Source: Combretum micranthum
Lineage: Eukaryota; Streptophyta; Magnoliopsida; Myrtales; Combretaceae
DNA: 64,000 bases
Assembly (NCBI GenBank): GCA_024138025.1
Contig: JAMXBD010004298.1
Location: forward strand, 1 to 64,000
Direction: 5' to 3'
The position numbers were made by a program, and so were the translations under genes. How positions within the stretch are numbered: position 1 is the stretch's first letter; each line of letters begins with the position of its first letter. The notes below the pieces were generated by a model. The model was not told the DNA's origin, did no database searches, and saw nothing but the letters and a program-made list of their open reading frames with translations. Positions 13,048 to 23,470 of this stretch are shown here, in pieces.

Positions 13048-15851
13048 ATTAGCTCCTTCTGTGTGAAGATGTATTTTAGACTTTTGTGGTCTGTGTAGAT
13101 CTTACACTTCTCCCCAAACAGATAGTGTCTCCACAATTTCAGTGCAAGAATTACAGCTGCCAACTCCAAGTCATGCACCGGATAGTTCTTTTCGTGGGGT
13201 TTCAGTTGCCTCGAAGCATACGCTATAACTCTTCCATCTTGCATGAGTACACAACCGAGTCCTTGAATAGATGCGTCACTGAAGACTACGAACTCTTTTC
13301 CATTGTCTGGTAGCGCTAAAATAGGAGCTGATATTAATCTTTCCTTCAACTCTTCAAAACTCTTCTCACACTTGTCATCCCATTCAAATTTAATATTCTT
13401 TCGTGTTAATCGGGTTAATGGAGATGCAATCTTCGAAAATCCTTCTACAAACCTTCGATAGTATCCAGCCAATCCAAGAAAACTTCTTATTTCGCTCACA
13501 GTTGTAGGCCTTGTCCACTTTAGAATAGCTTCAATCTTCATTGGATCCACTGAAACTCCTTCTTTTGAAATAATATGTCCAAGAAAAGAAATTTCTTCCA
13601 ACCAAAACTGACACTTATTAAACTTTGCATAAAGTCTCTTCTCTCGAAGTCTTTGTAACACAAGTCTCAAATGCTCTTGATGCTCCTCCTTGCTTCGGGA
13701 ATAGATCAAAATGTCATCAATGAAGACTATGACAAATGAATCCAGATAATCCTTGAAAACCCTATTCATCAAGTCCATAAATGCGGCTGGTGCATTGGTT
13801 AACCCAAAAGGCATCACCAAAAACTCAAAGTGTCCATATCTTGTCCTGAAGGCCGTCTTCTGAATATCTTGAGATTTGATCTTAAGCTGATAATATCCCG
13901 ATCTCAAGTCGATCTTAGAAAACACAGTAGCTCCCTTCAGTTGGTCAAATAGATCATCAATCCGTGGCAAAGGATATTTATTCTTGATAGTAACCCGATT
14001 TAATTCTCTGTAATCAATGCACATGCGCAAGCTCTCATCCTTCTTCTTGACAAACAGCACAGGAGCACCCCAAGGGGATATGCTTGGTCTAATAAAACCC
14101 AAGTCTTGCAACTCTTGTAACTGTATCTTCAACTCCTTCAACTCTGCTGGAGCCATTCTATATGGAGCTTTAGAGATAGGTACTGTTCCAGGCAATACTT
14201 CGATTCCAAACTCTATCTCTCTATCTGGTGGTAATCCAGGTAGCTTCTCAGGAAATATATCCATAAACTCATTCACAATTGGCACCATATTGATATCCAC
14301 TCCTTCAATGCTCATAGTTGCTACAACGGATTTCTCCCACAATTCCATGAACTTCATACTCTTAGGTCTTAGCCTCTCTAATATATATGAAAATCTTCCT
14401 TCATCTAAATCAAAACTCAACTCCGCTTTACTACAATCAATTGTGACCTTATAATGATTTAGCCAATTCATTCCCAAGATCACATCAAAATCAGATAAAG
14501 GTAATACTATCATATCAATAGGCATGCTTACATCAGAAATCATCACATTCACATTTTTACACACACAAGGATGCCTATTTTCAGTCACCAACGGAGTAGT
14601 CACACATATAACACGATCACTCAACATTTCAGAAGCAAGATTACACTCATTCATAAAATTCTCAGAAATACAAGCATGAGTCGCCCCTGTATCAATCAAC
14701 ACATAAGCATTCTTATCAGACACATTCAGAATACCTGCCAAGGTGTCTACTGCAGGTGTATCTTCAACTTGCTGTAAGGTGAAAACCCTTGCATCCGTCT
14801 TGCCTTTTTCTAAATTCACTCTACTCTTATTGTCGGGTCGATCTTTGCAATTAGAAATATGATGTCCCCTTTGCTTGCAATAGGCACAAAATACTGGTGG
14901 TATCTTCGGATTCTTACACTCTATAGACCTATGTCCAACTTGACCACAAGAAAAACATGCTCCGGGAGTCCACTTGCAATCTGTCACCTCATGAGGACCA
15001 TAGCATCTAAGGCATCTCTTCTCAAACACAGGTGTAGAAGCTTTAAGAGTTGACTTCTGGTCTCCTTGTTTTCCCATATAAGGTCTCTTTCCTTGGTTTG
15101 AATAATATCCTGCTTTGTTAGCATTTTGGTAACCACCATATGATGTAGCAGGAGCAGGTCTCTTTCCCATGAATGCAGCTCTTCTTGCTCTTCTAGCTCT
15201 ACTATCATTGTGTATCTGTTCCATTAACAAGGCTTTAGCAACTACATCTGATAAGGTGTGTAACTCAAACTTCTTCACTTCATTCTGGATTTCTTCATTC
15301 AAGCCATTCTGGAACTTTTGAACCTTCATTCTTTCATCACGATAGTCTCCTCCAGCAAAGCGCAATAATCTACAAAATTCACTATGATATTCATCTATGG
15401 GCTTGCTCCCCTGTCTCAAGTTCAACCAATCAGATATCATCCTCTCTCTTACTGAATTCGGAAAATACTTGGTGAAGAATGTGTCTTTGAATGTAGTCCA
15501 AGAAATAGGCTGTTGTAGATTTCCACTAGCTAGTCTCCACCAATTGTAAGCTTCTTTCTTCATCATATAAACTGCTAAGTCCACTTTCTTATCCTCAGGA
15601 GTACTGCTAGCTGCAAAGGTCTTCTCCAATTCTTCTATCCAATTCTCAGCCACTGTCGGATCAGTGCTAGTACCATCAAACTCTGGAACCATCTTACTAA
15701 AGTCATGTAGTTTGATCTGGTTGGCTTGTTCATTCACAGGTGGTGCTTCATTCGGTCTTACCCCGGGTTGATTACCTTGCTGTATAAAGTACTGTGTCTG
15801 CTGGTACATCATCATCTGATATTGTTGCATCATTGCCATCATGTCTCTCAT
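13044..15851 (-). CDS. Gag-protease-RT-RNase H polyprotein (Tekay-like)
   Basis: 935 codons. The retrotransposon Gag core spans about residues 47-215. Three zinc knuckles lie at about 279-335: one short (C-x2-C-x3-H-x4-C) and two canonical CCHC. The aspartic protease motif [10 protein letters not shown] is near 388. Reverse transcriptase spans about 545-735 with the catalytic FIDDIL near 712 and the conserved PFGLTNAPA block. RNase H starts near 850 with FSDAS and stops short at [11 protein letters not shown]. The ORF ends within RNase H because of a frame change, and the next ORF carries the remainder with a four-base ATGA overlap. The protein is otherwise intact, with no internal stop, as expected of a young copy. 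Confidence 0.92.
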   Translation of the reverse strand: MRDMMAMMQQYQMMMYQQTQYFIQQGNQPGVRPNEAPPVNEQANQIKLHDFSKMVPEFDGTSTDPTVAENWIEELEKTFAASSTPEDKKVDLAVYMMKKEAYNWWRLASGNLQQPISWTTFKDTFFTKYFPNSVRERMISDWLNLRQGSKPIDEYHSEFCRLLRFAGGDYRDERMKVQKFQNGLNEEIQNEVKKFELHTLSDVVAKALLMEQIHNDSRARRARRAAFMGKRPAPATSYGGYQNANKAGYYSNQGKRPYMGKQGDQKSTLKASTPVFEKRCLRCYGPHEVTDCKWTPGACFSCGQVGHRSIECKNPKIPPVFCAYCKQRGHHISNCKDRPDNKSRVNLEKGKTDARVFTLQQVEDTPAVDTLAGILNVSDKNAYVLIDTGATHACISENFMNECNLASEMLSDRVICVTTPLVTENRHPCVCKNVNVMISDVSMPIDMIVLPLSDFDVILGMNWLNHYKVTIDCSKAELSFDLDEGRFSYILERLRPKSMKFMELWEKSVVATMSIEGVDINMVPIVNEFMDIFPEKLPGLPPDREIEFGIEVLPGTVPISKAPYRMAPAELKELKIQLQELQDLGFIRPSISPWGAPVLFVKKKDESLRMCIDYRELNRVTIKNKYPLPRIDDLFDQLKGATVFSKIDLRSGYYQLKIKSQDIQKTAFRTRYGHFEFLVMPFGLTNAPAAFMDLMNRVFKDYLDSFVIVFIDDILIYSRSKEEHQEHLRLVLQRLREKRLYAKFNKCQFWLEEISFLGHIISKEGVSVDPMKIEAILKWTRPTTVSEIRSFLGLAGYYRRFVEGFSKIASPLTRLTRKNIKFEWDDKCEKSFEELKERLISAPILALPDNGKEFVVFSDASIQGLGCVLMQDGRVIAYASRQLKPHEKNYPVHDLELAAVILALKLWRHYLFGEKCKIYTDHKSLKYIFTQKELI

Positions 15852-16099
15852 ATACCATACATGGAATTGGGATCACCAGTAGGCATTTGTGGCATTGGTG
15901 GAATAGGTGGCATAGGTGGAGGTGGCGGAATCTGAGTCGGTGGAGGAACTTGTGAAGCTGAAGCCGATGCAGGAGATGGTGTAGTCTCACTACTAGGTGT
16001 AGAAGATGAAGTAGGAACAAATGTAGACGATGACTGTGGTGGTGGTGGCATACTTTCCCTATCTGAATGCTGCCTGGTAGATCTCCTTAACCTATCCAT
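15848..16099 (-). CDS. Proline-rich Gag N-terminus (Tekay-like)
   Basis: From the ATG at 16099 this frame gives 83 residues: a basic start ([10 protein letters not shown]), then Ser/Thr/Pro-rich sequence and a stretch of PPPP-type repeats. It ends four bases into the start of the large Gag ORF (ATGA overlap at 15848-15851). Related plant Ty3 elements often carry such a leader in frame with Gag, so I infer that this is the true N-terminus, separated by one frame change. The ORF can be extended upstream to an ATG at 16144, but the 16099 start better fits Gag. It could also be a non-coding leader. Confidence 0.55.
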   Translation of the reverse strand: MDRLRRSTRQHSDRESMPPPPQSSSTFVPTSSSTPSSETTPSPASASASQVPPPTQIPPPPPMPPIPPMPQMPTGDPNSMYGI

Positions 16100-16343
16100 C
16101 TTAACAATCGCACACAATACATTCACACACACATGTACACACATTAAGCTTATTTAAATTAACATTCACACATAATAGCAAACAATTAATCAAATAATCA
16201 ATCAAGCAACAAGCACACAAAGAATCAAGAAAACAAACAAGCACAGCATCCAAGCAAACTTAGTTCTTCCTATTCTACCTATTTGTGTCTAGGTCAAGTC
16301 TCAGACAAATCATCTCAATTAGGCAAACAATTAATCAAACTTA
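16100..16343 (-). other. Untranslated leader of the Tekay-like element
   Basis: About 240 bases between the PBS and the Gag start, rich in A and C on the plus strand, with no clear ORF or further motif. It would hold the packaging signal by position only. Confidence 0.5.
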
Positions 16344-16355
16344 GCTCTGATACCA
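16344..16355 (-). other. Initiator tRNA-Met primer-binding site
   Basis: On the minus strand it reads TGGTATCAGAGC, matching the 3' end of plant initiator tRNA-Met, two bases inside the 5' LTR. This is the common primer of plant chromoviruses and copia elements. Confidence 0.95.
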
Positions 16356-16357
16356 TC

Positions 16358-18916
16358 TGTAAGGACCCGCTATCACCCCTATATTTAAAATAAGTGATAA
16401 CAGTTCCCCAACCACATATAATCTGCAGAATTATATGTAAGGTTGTCCGAGAAGAAATGTTTGATGAATTGTTTGTCTAATTTCACAACATAAGTCATTT
16501 TGAAAATTTTTACTTAATAGCTTACTTTCAAAACACAATACCATATATATACAAACATTATAAGAAAATAGCTCAGGTTATACAAGCTAGGTACATACAT
16601 ACATACATATATATATTACAACCAAAAGGCTTCTTACAAGCCTTAGCAAAACTACAAAACATATAGTTCATCAAGAACTATATAAACAACTATCCAACCT
16701 ATATATCTAGTCTATTACAAAAAGATTGGGCTCCAACCAGTCCAGGGCCATCTCTAGTCCTCAAACTCCTCCAGAAAATCCTCAAAATCAGGACCATAAC
16801 CCAAGCTCGCATAAGACTCATCAAGATCCTCACCTGAAATAGATAAAATATGAGCCAGAGGCCCAGTACACAAGTAACGAAAACAAAAGCGAGATGATTC
16901 ACACAAGCCTAAACTAAATGCAAGATGCAACAACCATTCAATTATTATTTAGTCTTTAGTTAGTAATTCAACATGGGAGTATTCAAACTCCGGGCAACAA
17001 GGATAGTGGGGGATCCTGAGTAACAACCTTGACGCTCAGGGGGTTGATATAAGTAGCTCGGATACTTATACCGTTCTAGATAATTTTACAGAAAACACCT
17101 AAATCTACCATGCCCAATCTGAGCAGGTGCCGCTCCCCGAACCGGATACCAATTCCACCCCAGGCTCACCCAATCTGTGAGGGGGCGCCCCTAGGCACTC
17201 ATGCCACCCTGGGCAGGGATTGGATTTAACGCGTAAAACACAAATCAACACTCACAATTAAGTTTTTCTTAATATATATAGTTTTCATAAATGCCTATCC
17301 TAACACAGAGACAAGCTAGTTACTGCGTACCTGTACTAGATCGAGAGTCAATGGGAATAACCGAAAGGGAATCAATCACTGTAAAAAGAAGTAATTACAA
17401 ACTCACACTTAGTTCAAGTATATATATCATCAAAGCTCAAGTATAATCATCCAAAGAAATTCAAATAAATCATTATAACATCATCACATAGCATTTAGAT
17501 ATCATATATTATCATACAATACTCAACAAATACTTAAATGACCATTTATCAAGCTTTGAACAACTTTTAGCAAACAACAATAAGTTTTAAACTTTGTTGG
17601 AAAGTGTATCAGCTGGAAAGAATTGAAATTTAAGCACTGATACTTTTGTAATTTGTAAAATCTTAAAACATGAAAGTTGTAGATTCTTTTTAAGCTTTCC
17701 AACGCAACTTGAATCACCTCAAACGGAGGTCGGATGAAAAAGTTATGGCCAAATTACAAACAGCTGCGAAACAGGGAAACCAACGCCGGACTTCAACGCC
17801 GGCGGCGTAAATGTAAAAATTTGCCAGCGTTAGAGGTCGACGATTCTGGTCCCCGAGTGCATCTTCAACACCGGCAAATTCCTCATGTACGCCGGCAGCG
17901 TACCCTTCAACACGCCAGCGTACTTTGCCGGCGTACACTCTGTGACAGTTGCGAAAATTCTTTAAACTCCTTGTTTTTTCATGTTAAATTTACACTTCCA
18001 AATTTCTCTTAAACTCATTCCAAGTTTCCCAAAGCTTGTTATATGTTCATTACATTATTCAAACAACACCAAACATCTCCAAAACTTCATCAACCCCAAT
18101 CACTATTCATCATCTTCTTCCAACTTCCATCAAACATCAATTACACTTCAATATTAGGTCATCCAACCACATGCATTCACCAACACTTCCAACACTTCAA
18201 AACTCATCCTAAGCACATAAAACTAACCACTCTAGTCCTATAAACATCATATACCATCAAAACATCATGGAGCATGAATTTAAACAAATATGGCATCAAG
18301 ACTACATATTCATGCATAGAAAAGAAAGTTGAAGAACACACTTACCACAAGAACTTCAAGGCTTGGTTTAATGACTCTAGATCAAGCTTTTGATGGTGGA
18401 TGTTGTGTAGAAAATCAAGTCTCAAACTTGGTTCACCTTGGGAGCCTTTTTGGAGTGAAGAAGAGAGGTTTTAGGGCAAATGGGCTTTTGGTTTGGTCTG
18501 GGATTTTTGGCCGAATTTTAGAGGTTAAGTAGTTTAAGTTTATCCTATGTTGACTTTAAGGGCATGAGGACATTAAAGGCTTAATGACTTTGTTTTGGGT
18601 TAATTAATATCTTTGTCTTAAGGCACATAATGGAGGTTTAATGGCTAAGTCTTTAGCCTATTTTTCTACTACCTAAGGATATTTGTATATATACATTCCA
18701 CTTATTCTAAGCATAAATAACACACTCTAAGGCATATTAATATTTTACAAACTCAATAAATAATTAATCTAACATATTTAAATAATTCTACACTTTCACA
18801 CATCATAATACTCATCAAAATTAAACTCACTATCAATATATATATATATATATATATCATGCTTAAATTCAACAATACACTTATAAAATAAAATTAGGAA
18901 TTTCATGGCTATTTCA
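16358..18916 (-). repeat. 5' LTR of the Tekay-like element
   Basis: 2559 bp, the partner of 8798-11342, with matching TG/CA ends. The GCCGGC-like cluster at about 17770-17940 is better preserved here than in the left copy. An (AT)n run lies at about 18835-18857. Small ORFs inside it also occur in the other LTR and have no protein signature. Confidence 0.95.
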
Positions 18917-19886
18917 TTAAATGTCTTTGTTGGATGTGATTTGTTTGTTACTAAGTAAATGTTTGTATATATAATGAGAAGGGAGCTGTATTTTTCGGAT
19001 AAAATGGAGAAGTTTTTCCATCGAAACCAGCTGGGTTACACCATGATTTGACTACATTAATTAAAGTTTTTGTTGGGAAAATTTCATCGGCTAATCTTTA
19101 GTCATGTTGACTTTTTTGGTCCATATATTAGACAAATTGTTTGAGAATTTCGGTTGTGCATGTCCTAAAGAATTCCCAGCCACAAATTGAGTACAATTTG
19201 CACCGAAATATTATAGTAAATAATATTATAATGATATCTAGTTAATTTATCTTAGTTTTAGGATAGTTTAATAAGTTAAACAGGTACAAAAATGACAATT
19301 ATTCAAGGGTTTTCTCCTTAAAATTTATATAGAGTTCTACAAAATTTATAGATTGTTATTGAGTTCATCTTTATTTTAAAGTTTACGCAATAAATTATTA
19401 TTAGGGTTTTAGCTGTCACGATTAGGATTTTCTTAGCTTAATAGGTTAATTTTTGTCTTAGGCTTTAATAGCTTAAGAATTTACTAACTAGAATAATAGT
19501 GCAATCTACATATTTATTTGGAGTATATATTGTGATTTATGAATCTATTTTTGTTTTTATTGTGTATTTATAATCTTAATAGTTCATTCAAAATTATCTT
19601 TTTCTACCTATAAGCTTAGTTAGTTATTTACTCTTTATCGTATTTAAAATCTTAACTAGATTATTCTTATATCTTGAGTTTTTGATACCTACTATGAAAT
19701 CTTATTAGTAGTATTTAATACTACCTAGGAATCTTTGGTTCAGGGCTTTAGAATTATACACAAACTCATTACTACTTATAGTTTTATTTTAGAGTCTTTG
19801 TTGAGTCCTATATTTATATTATATTTTCTATTTTTATATTCTCATCTATTTCTATTAGTATGAAAAATATAGGGGTTTACACTGGC
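18917..19886. other. Intergenic, no gene seen
   Basis: AT-rich sequence with no ORF of note. By position, just inside the PBS at 19887 of a minus-strand copia element, at least its right part should be that element's internal region, but no Gag or Pol motif could be read. Confidence 0.5.
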
Positions 19887-19898
19887 GCTCTGATACCA
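19887..19898 (-). other. Primer-binding site of a copia LTR
   Basis: On the minus strand TGGTATCAGAGC, the initiator tRNA-Met site, two bases from the TG start (plus strand) of the adjacent LTR. Confidence 0.85.
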
Positions 19899-19900
19899 CT

Positions 19901-20420
19901 TGTTAGGGAAAGATCCAATCTTTCCCTTTGCAAAAATGTTAAAACAAATCACAAATTACAAAAATAAACGCGAAAATTAAAAATCAACATCAAGATTTAC
20001 ATGGAAAACCCAAATTAGGGAAAAACCACGAGATCGCCTCACACAATTCTTTCATTATTTAAATAATGGGTATACAATAGAGTTTTACAAATAAGAACAA
20101 GAATTTCCTTCTTTTAGAGTTTCTCTCTCTAGGAACTCCCCCACTTTCTCACTCTAGATCTCTCTTGTCTAGTCTTGAGCAAATGCCACTTGTTCTCCCT
20201 ATTACACTCTGTATTCACAGCACACAACACACTGTGTCTCACACTTCTAAAAGATATACAAGGAGACTTTAAAAAGAAAAAATAAGGAAGGCTCGCATTA
20301 ACTAGAATTAAAGGCAGCATTAAGGCTCGCATTAACTGGCATTAATTCTTTTTGACTAGCATTTATCTCTTCCATGTCTTCTCATTTTCCCATGTCTCCT
20401 CATTTTCTCATATATATAGG
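19901..20420 (-). mobile_element. 5' LTR of a copia element (related to copia B)
   Basis: Begins TGTTAGGGAAAGATC on the plus strand next to a PBS. It aligns with the LTR at 44723: both carry TGTTAGG, then AAACCC-AATT-AGGGAAAAACCA and a GATCGC block. On the minus strand, a cluster of TTAATGCCAG / TTAATGCGAG motifs (20290-20345) precedes a TATA-like TTGTATATC near 20255. The right end is approximate, and the expected AACCCAACA terminus was not found. It stands about 390 bp downstream of SOT1. Confidence 0.7.
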
Positions 20421-20449
20421 ATCCGCTTGTTGTAGGTTAAGTTTTAAGT

Positions 20450-20640
20450 TAAGTTTGATTTGTTTTATCCACGTCCATTTGACATTTTAATTTTATCATT
20501 TTCAAATAGATCATTTATCAAGATATGAATACAAATAAAATATAGATATTTTTATTTATAAACAAATCAAATATATCAGATATAGATCAAATACTATAAA
20601 TTAGTTACAAATGATAAATCAGATAATTCAAATAGGAAAA
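20450..20640. repeat. AT-rich MITE-like repeat, copy 1
   Basis: Shares TTTTATCATTTTCAAATAGAT, TATTTATTTATAAA and a closing AATTCAAATAGGA-like segment with 22725-22925 and 49050-49215. The ends are poor inverted repeats. It is probably a short non-autonomous DNA transposon, superfamily unknown. Confidence 0.5.
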
Positions 20641-20812
20641 ATTTAAGTTGCATTGCGTTTTTACTCATAAAAAGGCAGCAAGATCAGAACCAACAATAAT
20701 GAAGCATGGCCTGTTTTATTGATGAACCGACAATCATCTAAAGTGAAAAAAGAGAGAGTTTTTAACAAATGTTGGCCTACTACTCGAGCATATCACAAAT
20801 TGTCTTTGATCT

Positions 20813-21834
20813 TCATAGGTGGAATGTCAACCCTGAGCCTTGAAACTTTCCCTTAGTGATAGCATCTAAACGTGCACTTTCCTGTTCCGTAAGATAGTTC
20901 TTCCAATCTCCTATTTTTCCTTTACGAAAAAAGACTTTGTTTTCAACATACTTTCCCATGTTGAGAAAATTACGTTTTCCATTTTTATTCACCTCCAAAT
21001 TACTAAGATTATCAAAACTACACATACAAACAACTTTCTCAACCATACCTACCTTTTCCTCTTCTATAGAGAAAGGACAACCCATGAAACTAGCTAACTT
21101 TTAACAAGAGAACCGTGTCTCTTATCATATCTTCATACTTAAGAAATAAAACCTTCTCCGGATTCTCCAAACTTGCATTCCAGTACCCCAGTACATGGTC
21201 CCAAAACGGCCCACAATTCGACAAACCTTTGCAAAACATATCAAAGGCCTCTTTGATAGGTATCAATTTATCATTTCTAAGTTTGTTAAAAAAATGCCAC
21301 ATTGAAACAAAGGTATCTTTAGGATCCCTACATATATAGATGATTTTGCTACCCTGTTGAAGTATGGATTTTGGCAAGGATGTAAATGGTAAGTGACTGG
21401 AAATAAGAGGAAAGAAACTGCCATCGTCTTTGTCTTCTTGGCTCATGATTCGGGCATGGTTTGTCTCTATGAATAGAACGAGATCATGGGGTTTTTGTGA
21501 GTATGAGGTTTGACGGATCATCATAATCCGTCTTGTATATATGGCAAAACACAAGGCTTTAAGCCAAGTGGTACCCGATTTCATGGTGCTACAGATGAAT
21601 GTATCAGTTGGTTTGGCTTGAAATTTTCTTGAGCTAACATGATATTCTCCATCAAGCATGATGGAAGCCAAAAGCCTTGGTATTGACAAAGATCATATAA
21701 GCTAAGTCCCTTGTCTCTTGGTAAGAGTGAAATAGCTTGTTGATTGTGCTTGGAGTTGCTGAAAGACTTTGGTCGTCTTTTTTGCTAGTTTTAGGATAGG
21801 AAGCATGGCTGCTGGGAGAAACTATAGGATCCAT
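20813..21834 (-). pseudogene. Cytosolic sulfotransferase (SOT copy 1), frameshifted
   Basis: Encodes a plant cytosolic sulfotransferase, which moves sulfate from PAPS to small acceptors such as flavonoids, glucosinolate precursors or hormones. The start is MDPIVSPSSH at 21834. Motifs present in order: KSGTTWLKAL (5'-phosphosulfate loop), SSHLPFTSLP with the catalytic His, YICRDPKDTFVSMWHF (3'-phosphate site), GPFWDHVLGYW, and near the C-terminus RKGKIGDWKNYLT (PAPS-binding region IV). Total length fits the usual 310-340 residues without introns. The reading frame changes at least three times: near 21705 and 21665, and near 21100 where LLLKVS meets a stop before MGCPFS. All breaks are one-base events and no catalytic motif is lost. 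It is either a recent pseudogene or a gene damaged by consensus errors. The substrate cannot be told. Confidence 0.88.
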
Positions 21835-22724
21835 TGTTGCTTTCAGAGAAATAATTATTGATCTTTATTAATAGAGGGAAGGGCCAATGCTTCTATGTCA
21901 AGTCAATGATTGATTTGCTCTTTTTTCTTATTAAAAAATGATGAAAATTGCATATGATAGAATTTACTAAGATACAAAAAAAAAAAAAAAAAAAACCACT
22001 TTTATATTTTATTTGTGCAACACGCTTTTTATTTGCACACATATATGAATCCTCTTAAATTTGCTTTGCCTAATTTTATTCGATTTACAAATTAATGGTG
22101 AAAACTTTTTAGATTTTTATAATATGTTACAATAATTATTGTATACTATTATGCCTTTTTCCTGAATAAATTAGGCTGATTTGCAAATCTATATTTGACC
22201 ATATGAACCATGCTATATTAATAAACTTAGTTGTTGGAGGAATATATAAATTAGATCTATGATACAATGAATCCCGTTTCATATTGCTGGGTTATTATAA
22301 TTAGAAGAAGCATTGGCCAGCTAGATTCCAGCTAATTCATGTTATAATATTCATTATGCGATTTGAAATTAGTATTAAATATATGGATTTTGTATTGTTT
22401 TCTATGTATCACTTTACGTTACATCATTTAGACCACGTATAATGAAATTCACATACATTGCCATTGCTCAGATTCCCAGCCCATCACATGCTTCTGCTAT
22501 ATTAACTTGTAAAAGAACTCTCATGCAATACATTCGAAAAGTTGTAAGAAATTTGCTTTTTACATAACACAGTCACGAGTTAGGGCTATCATTTTTTTTT
22601 AAATTTTTTTGGGCTATCATTGATATGTATAAATAAGCAAATAACATCAATACCCCGATATTCAATGTTCAATTAGTGACTTATAGATGTTTTGAGGAAT
22701 GTTCATTTCTTTAGTATTGGGGGT
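21835..22724. other. SOT1 upstream region
   Basis: The first 130 bp resemble the regions upstream of SOT2 and SOT3 (shared GAAGGGC-like block and AGAATTTA-TAA block), so the promoter was duplicated with the gene. The rest is AT-rich with a poly-A run near 21970-21993 and no recognisable gene. Confidence 0.55.
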
Positions 22725-22925
22725 CTATTTGATTGTTCTGTTTTTTGTCGTTTTGATATCTAATTATTTTTATCATTTTTAAATAGATATTTATCAAAAA
22801 ATAGATTTAAATGAAAAATAAACATTTTTATTCAAATTAAATATCTTAAATACACATAAGATACAAATACAAATTATACATAAATAAGATAAAGATGAAA
22901 ATTAGACAATCCAAATAGATTTAAA
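22725..22925. repeat. AT-rich MITE, copy 2
   Basis: About 200 bp bounded by inverted ends: left GTCTATTTGATTGTTC, right (reverse complement) ATCTATTTGGATTGTC. The interior shares a TTTTATCATTTTTAAATAGAT segment with the copies at 20450 and 49050. No ORF. Confidence 0.65.
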
Positions 22926-23096
22926 GAGGAGTTTGAAACTACTTACTTTACATCCACCAACAAAAGGGGAAAAAAATAATTATATATGTTACAAGTATAA
23001 TGATATAATATTAATAATATATATAAATTATGTAAATTATGAGTTGTAATGGATCTGGAAGCTTCACATTATGGATTTTTTGTCACCAGCAGTTGT

Positions 23097-23470
23097 CACT
23101 ACAAAAAAATTCATCTATCCAAGGGACTTTTAGTCCCTACGAAAAGAGAAAAAATCCCTACAATAGGCTATCGTAGGGATGAAAGTCCCGCGAAGCGTTG
23201 CTGCTAAAATTTCGCAATATTAGCCTATAGTCCCTGCGAAAAAGTGGTTGCAGGGATGGCATCCCTGCGAAAGATAACCTTATTGCAATGATTTGCATCC
23301 TTTCTAAAACAATATGATAATTTTGTTAAAACAAACCTACATAAATAGGTAGGGATGTGTATCCCTGCCATAGACCAACTATTGAAGGGAGGAGATCCCT
23401 TCCAATAGCCTTGAAAGCTTATTAATAAATGATGTATGTAGGGATACTATCCTTCTATAGCTATGTGATG
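23097..23470. mobile_element. CACTA (EnSpm) transposon terminus
   Basis: Starts CACTACAAAAAAATTCATC, matching the terminal inverted repeat of plant CACTA elements. It is followed by subterminal repeats: TAGTCCCTACGAAAA, TCCCTACAATAG, TAGGGATG, TCCCTGCGAAA and TCCCTGCCATAG in both orientations. These are typical binding sites for the CACTA-encoded subterminal-repeat protein. No transposase was found. The partner end is uncertain; a TTTTTTGTAGTA near 25621-25632 is a weak candidate. Confidence 0.7.

Larger units (their letters stand above)
8798..18916 (-). mobile_element. Near-complete Tekay/Del-type chromovirus
   Basis: A 10.1 kb Ty3 retrotransposon on the minus strand with every structural part visible: two LTRs of about 2.55 kb starting TG and ending CA, a PBS for initiator tRNA-Met, a polypurine tract, and a gag-pol reading region in the order gag, protease, RT, RNase H, integrase, chromodomain. 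The long LTRs and the C-terminal chromodomain point to the Tekay (Del) lineage. Substitutions between LTRs are few, so the insertion looks recent, but small indels are many. The five bases outside each end (CCTTT and TTAAA) do not match. Confidence 0.93.

Noticed and set aside
14017..14454. 145-codon plus-strand ORF
   Set aside because: Antisense shadow of the protease-RT region of the Tekay-like polyprotein.
15772..16020. 82-codon minus-strand ORF, His/Leu-rich
   Set aside because: Alternative frame of the proline-rich Gag leader, with no signature of its own.
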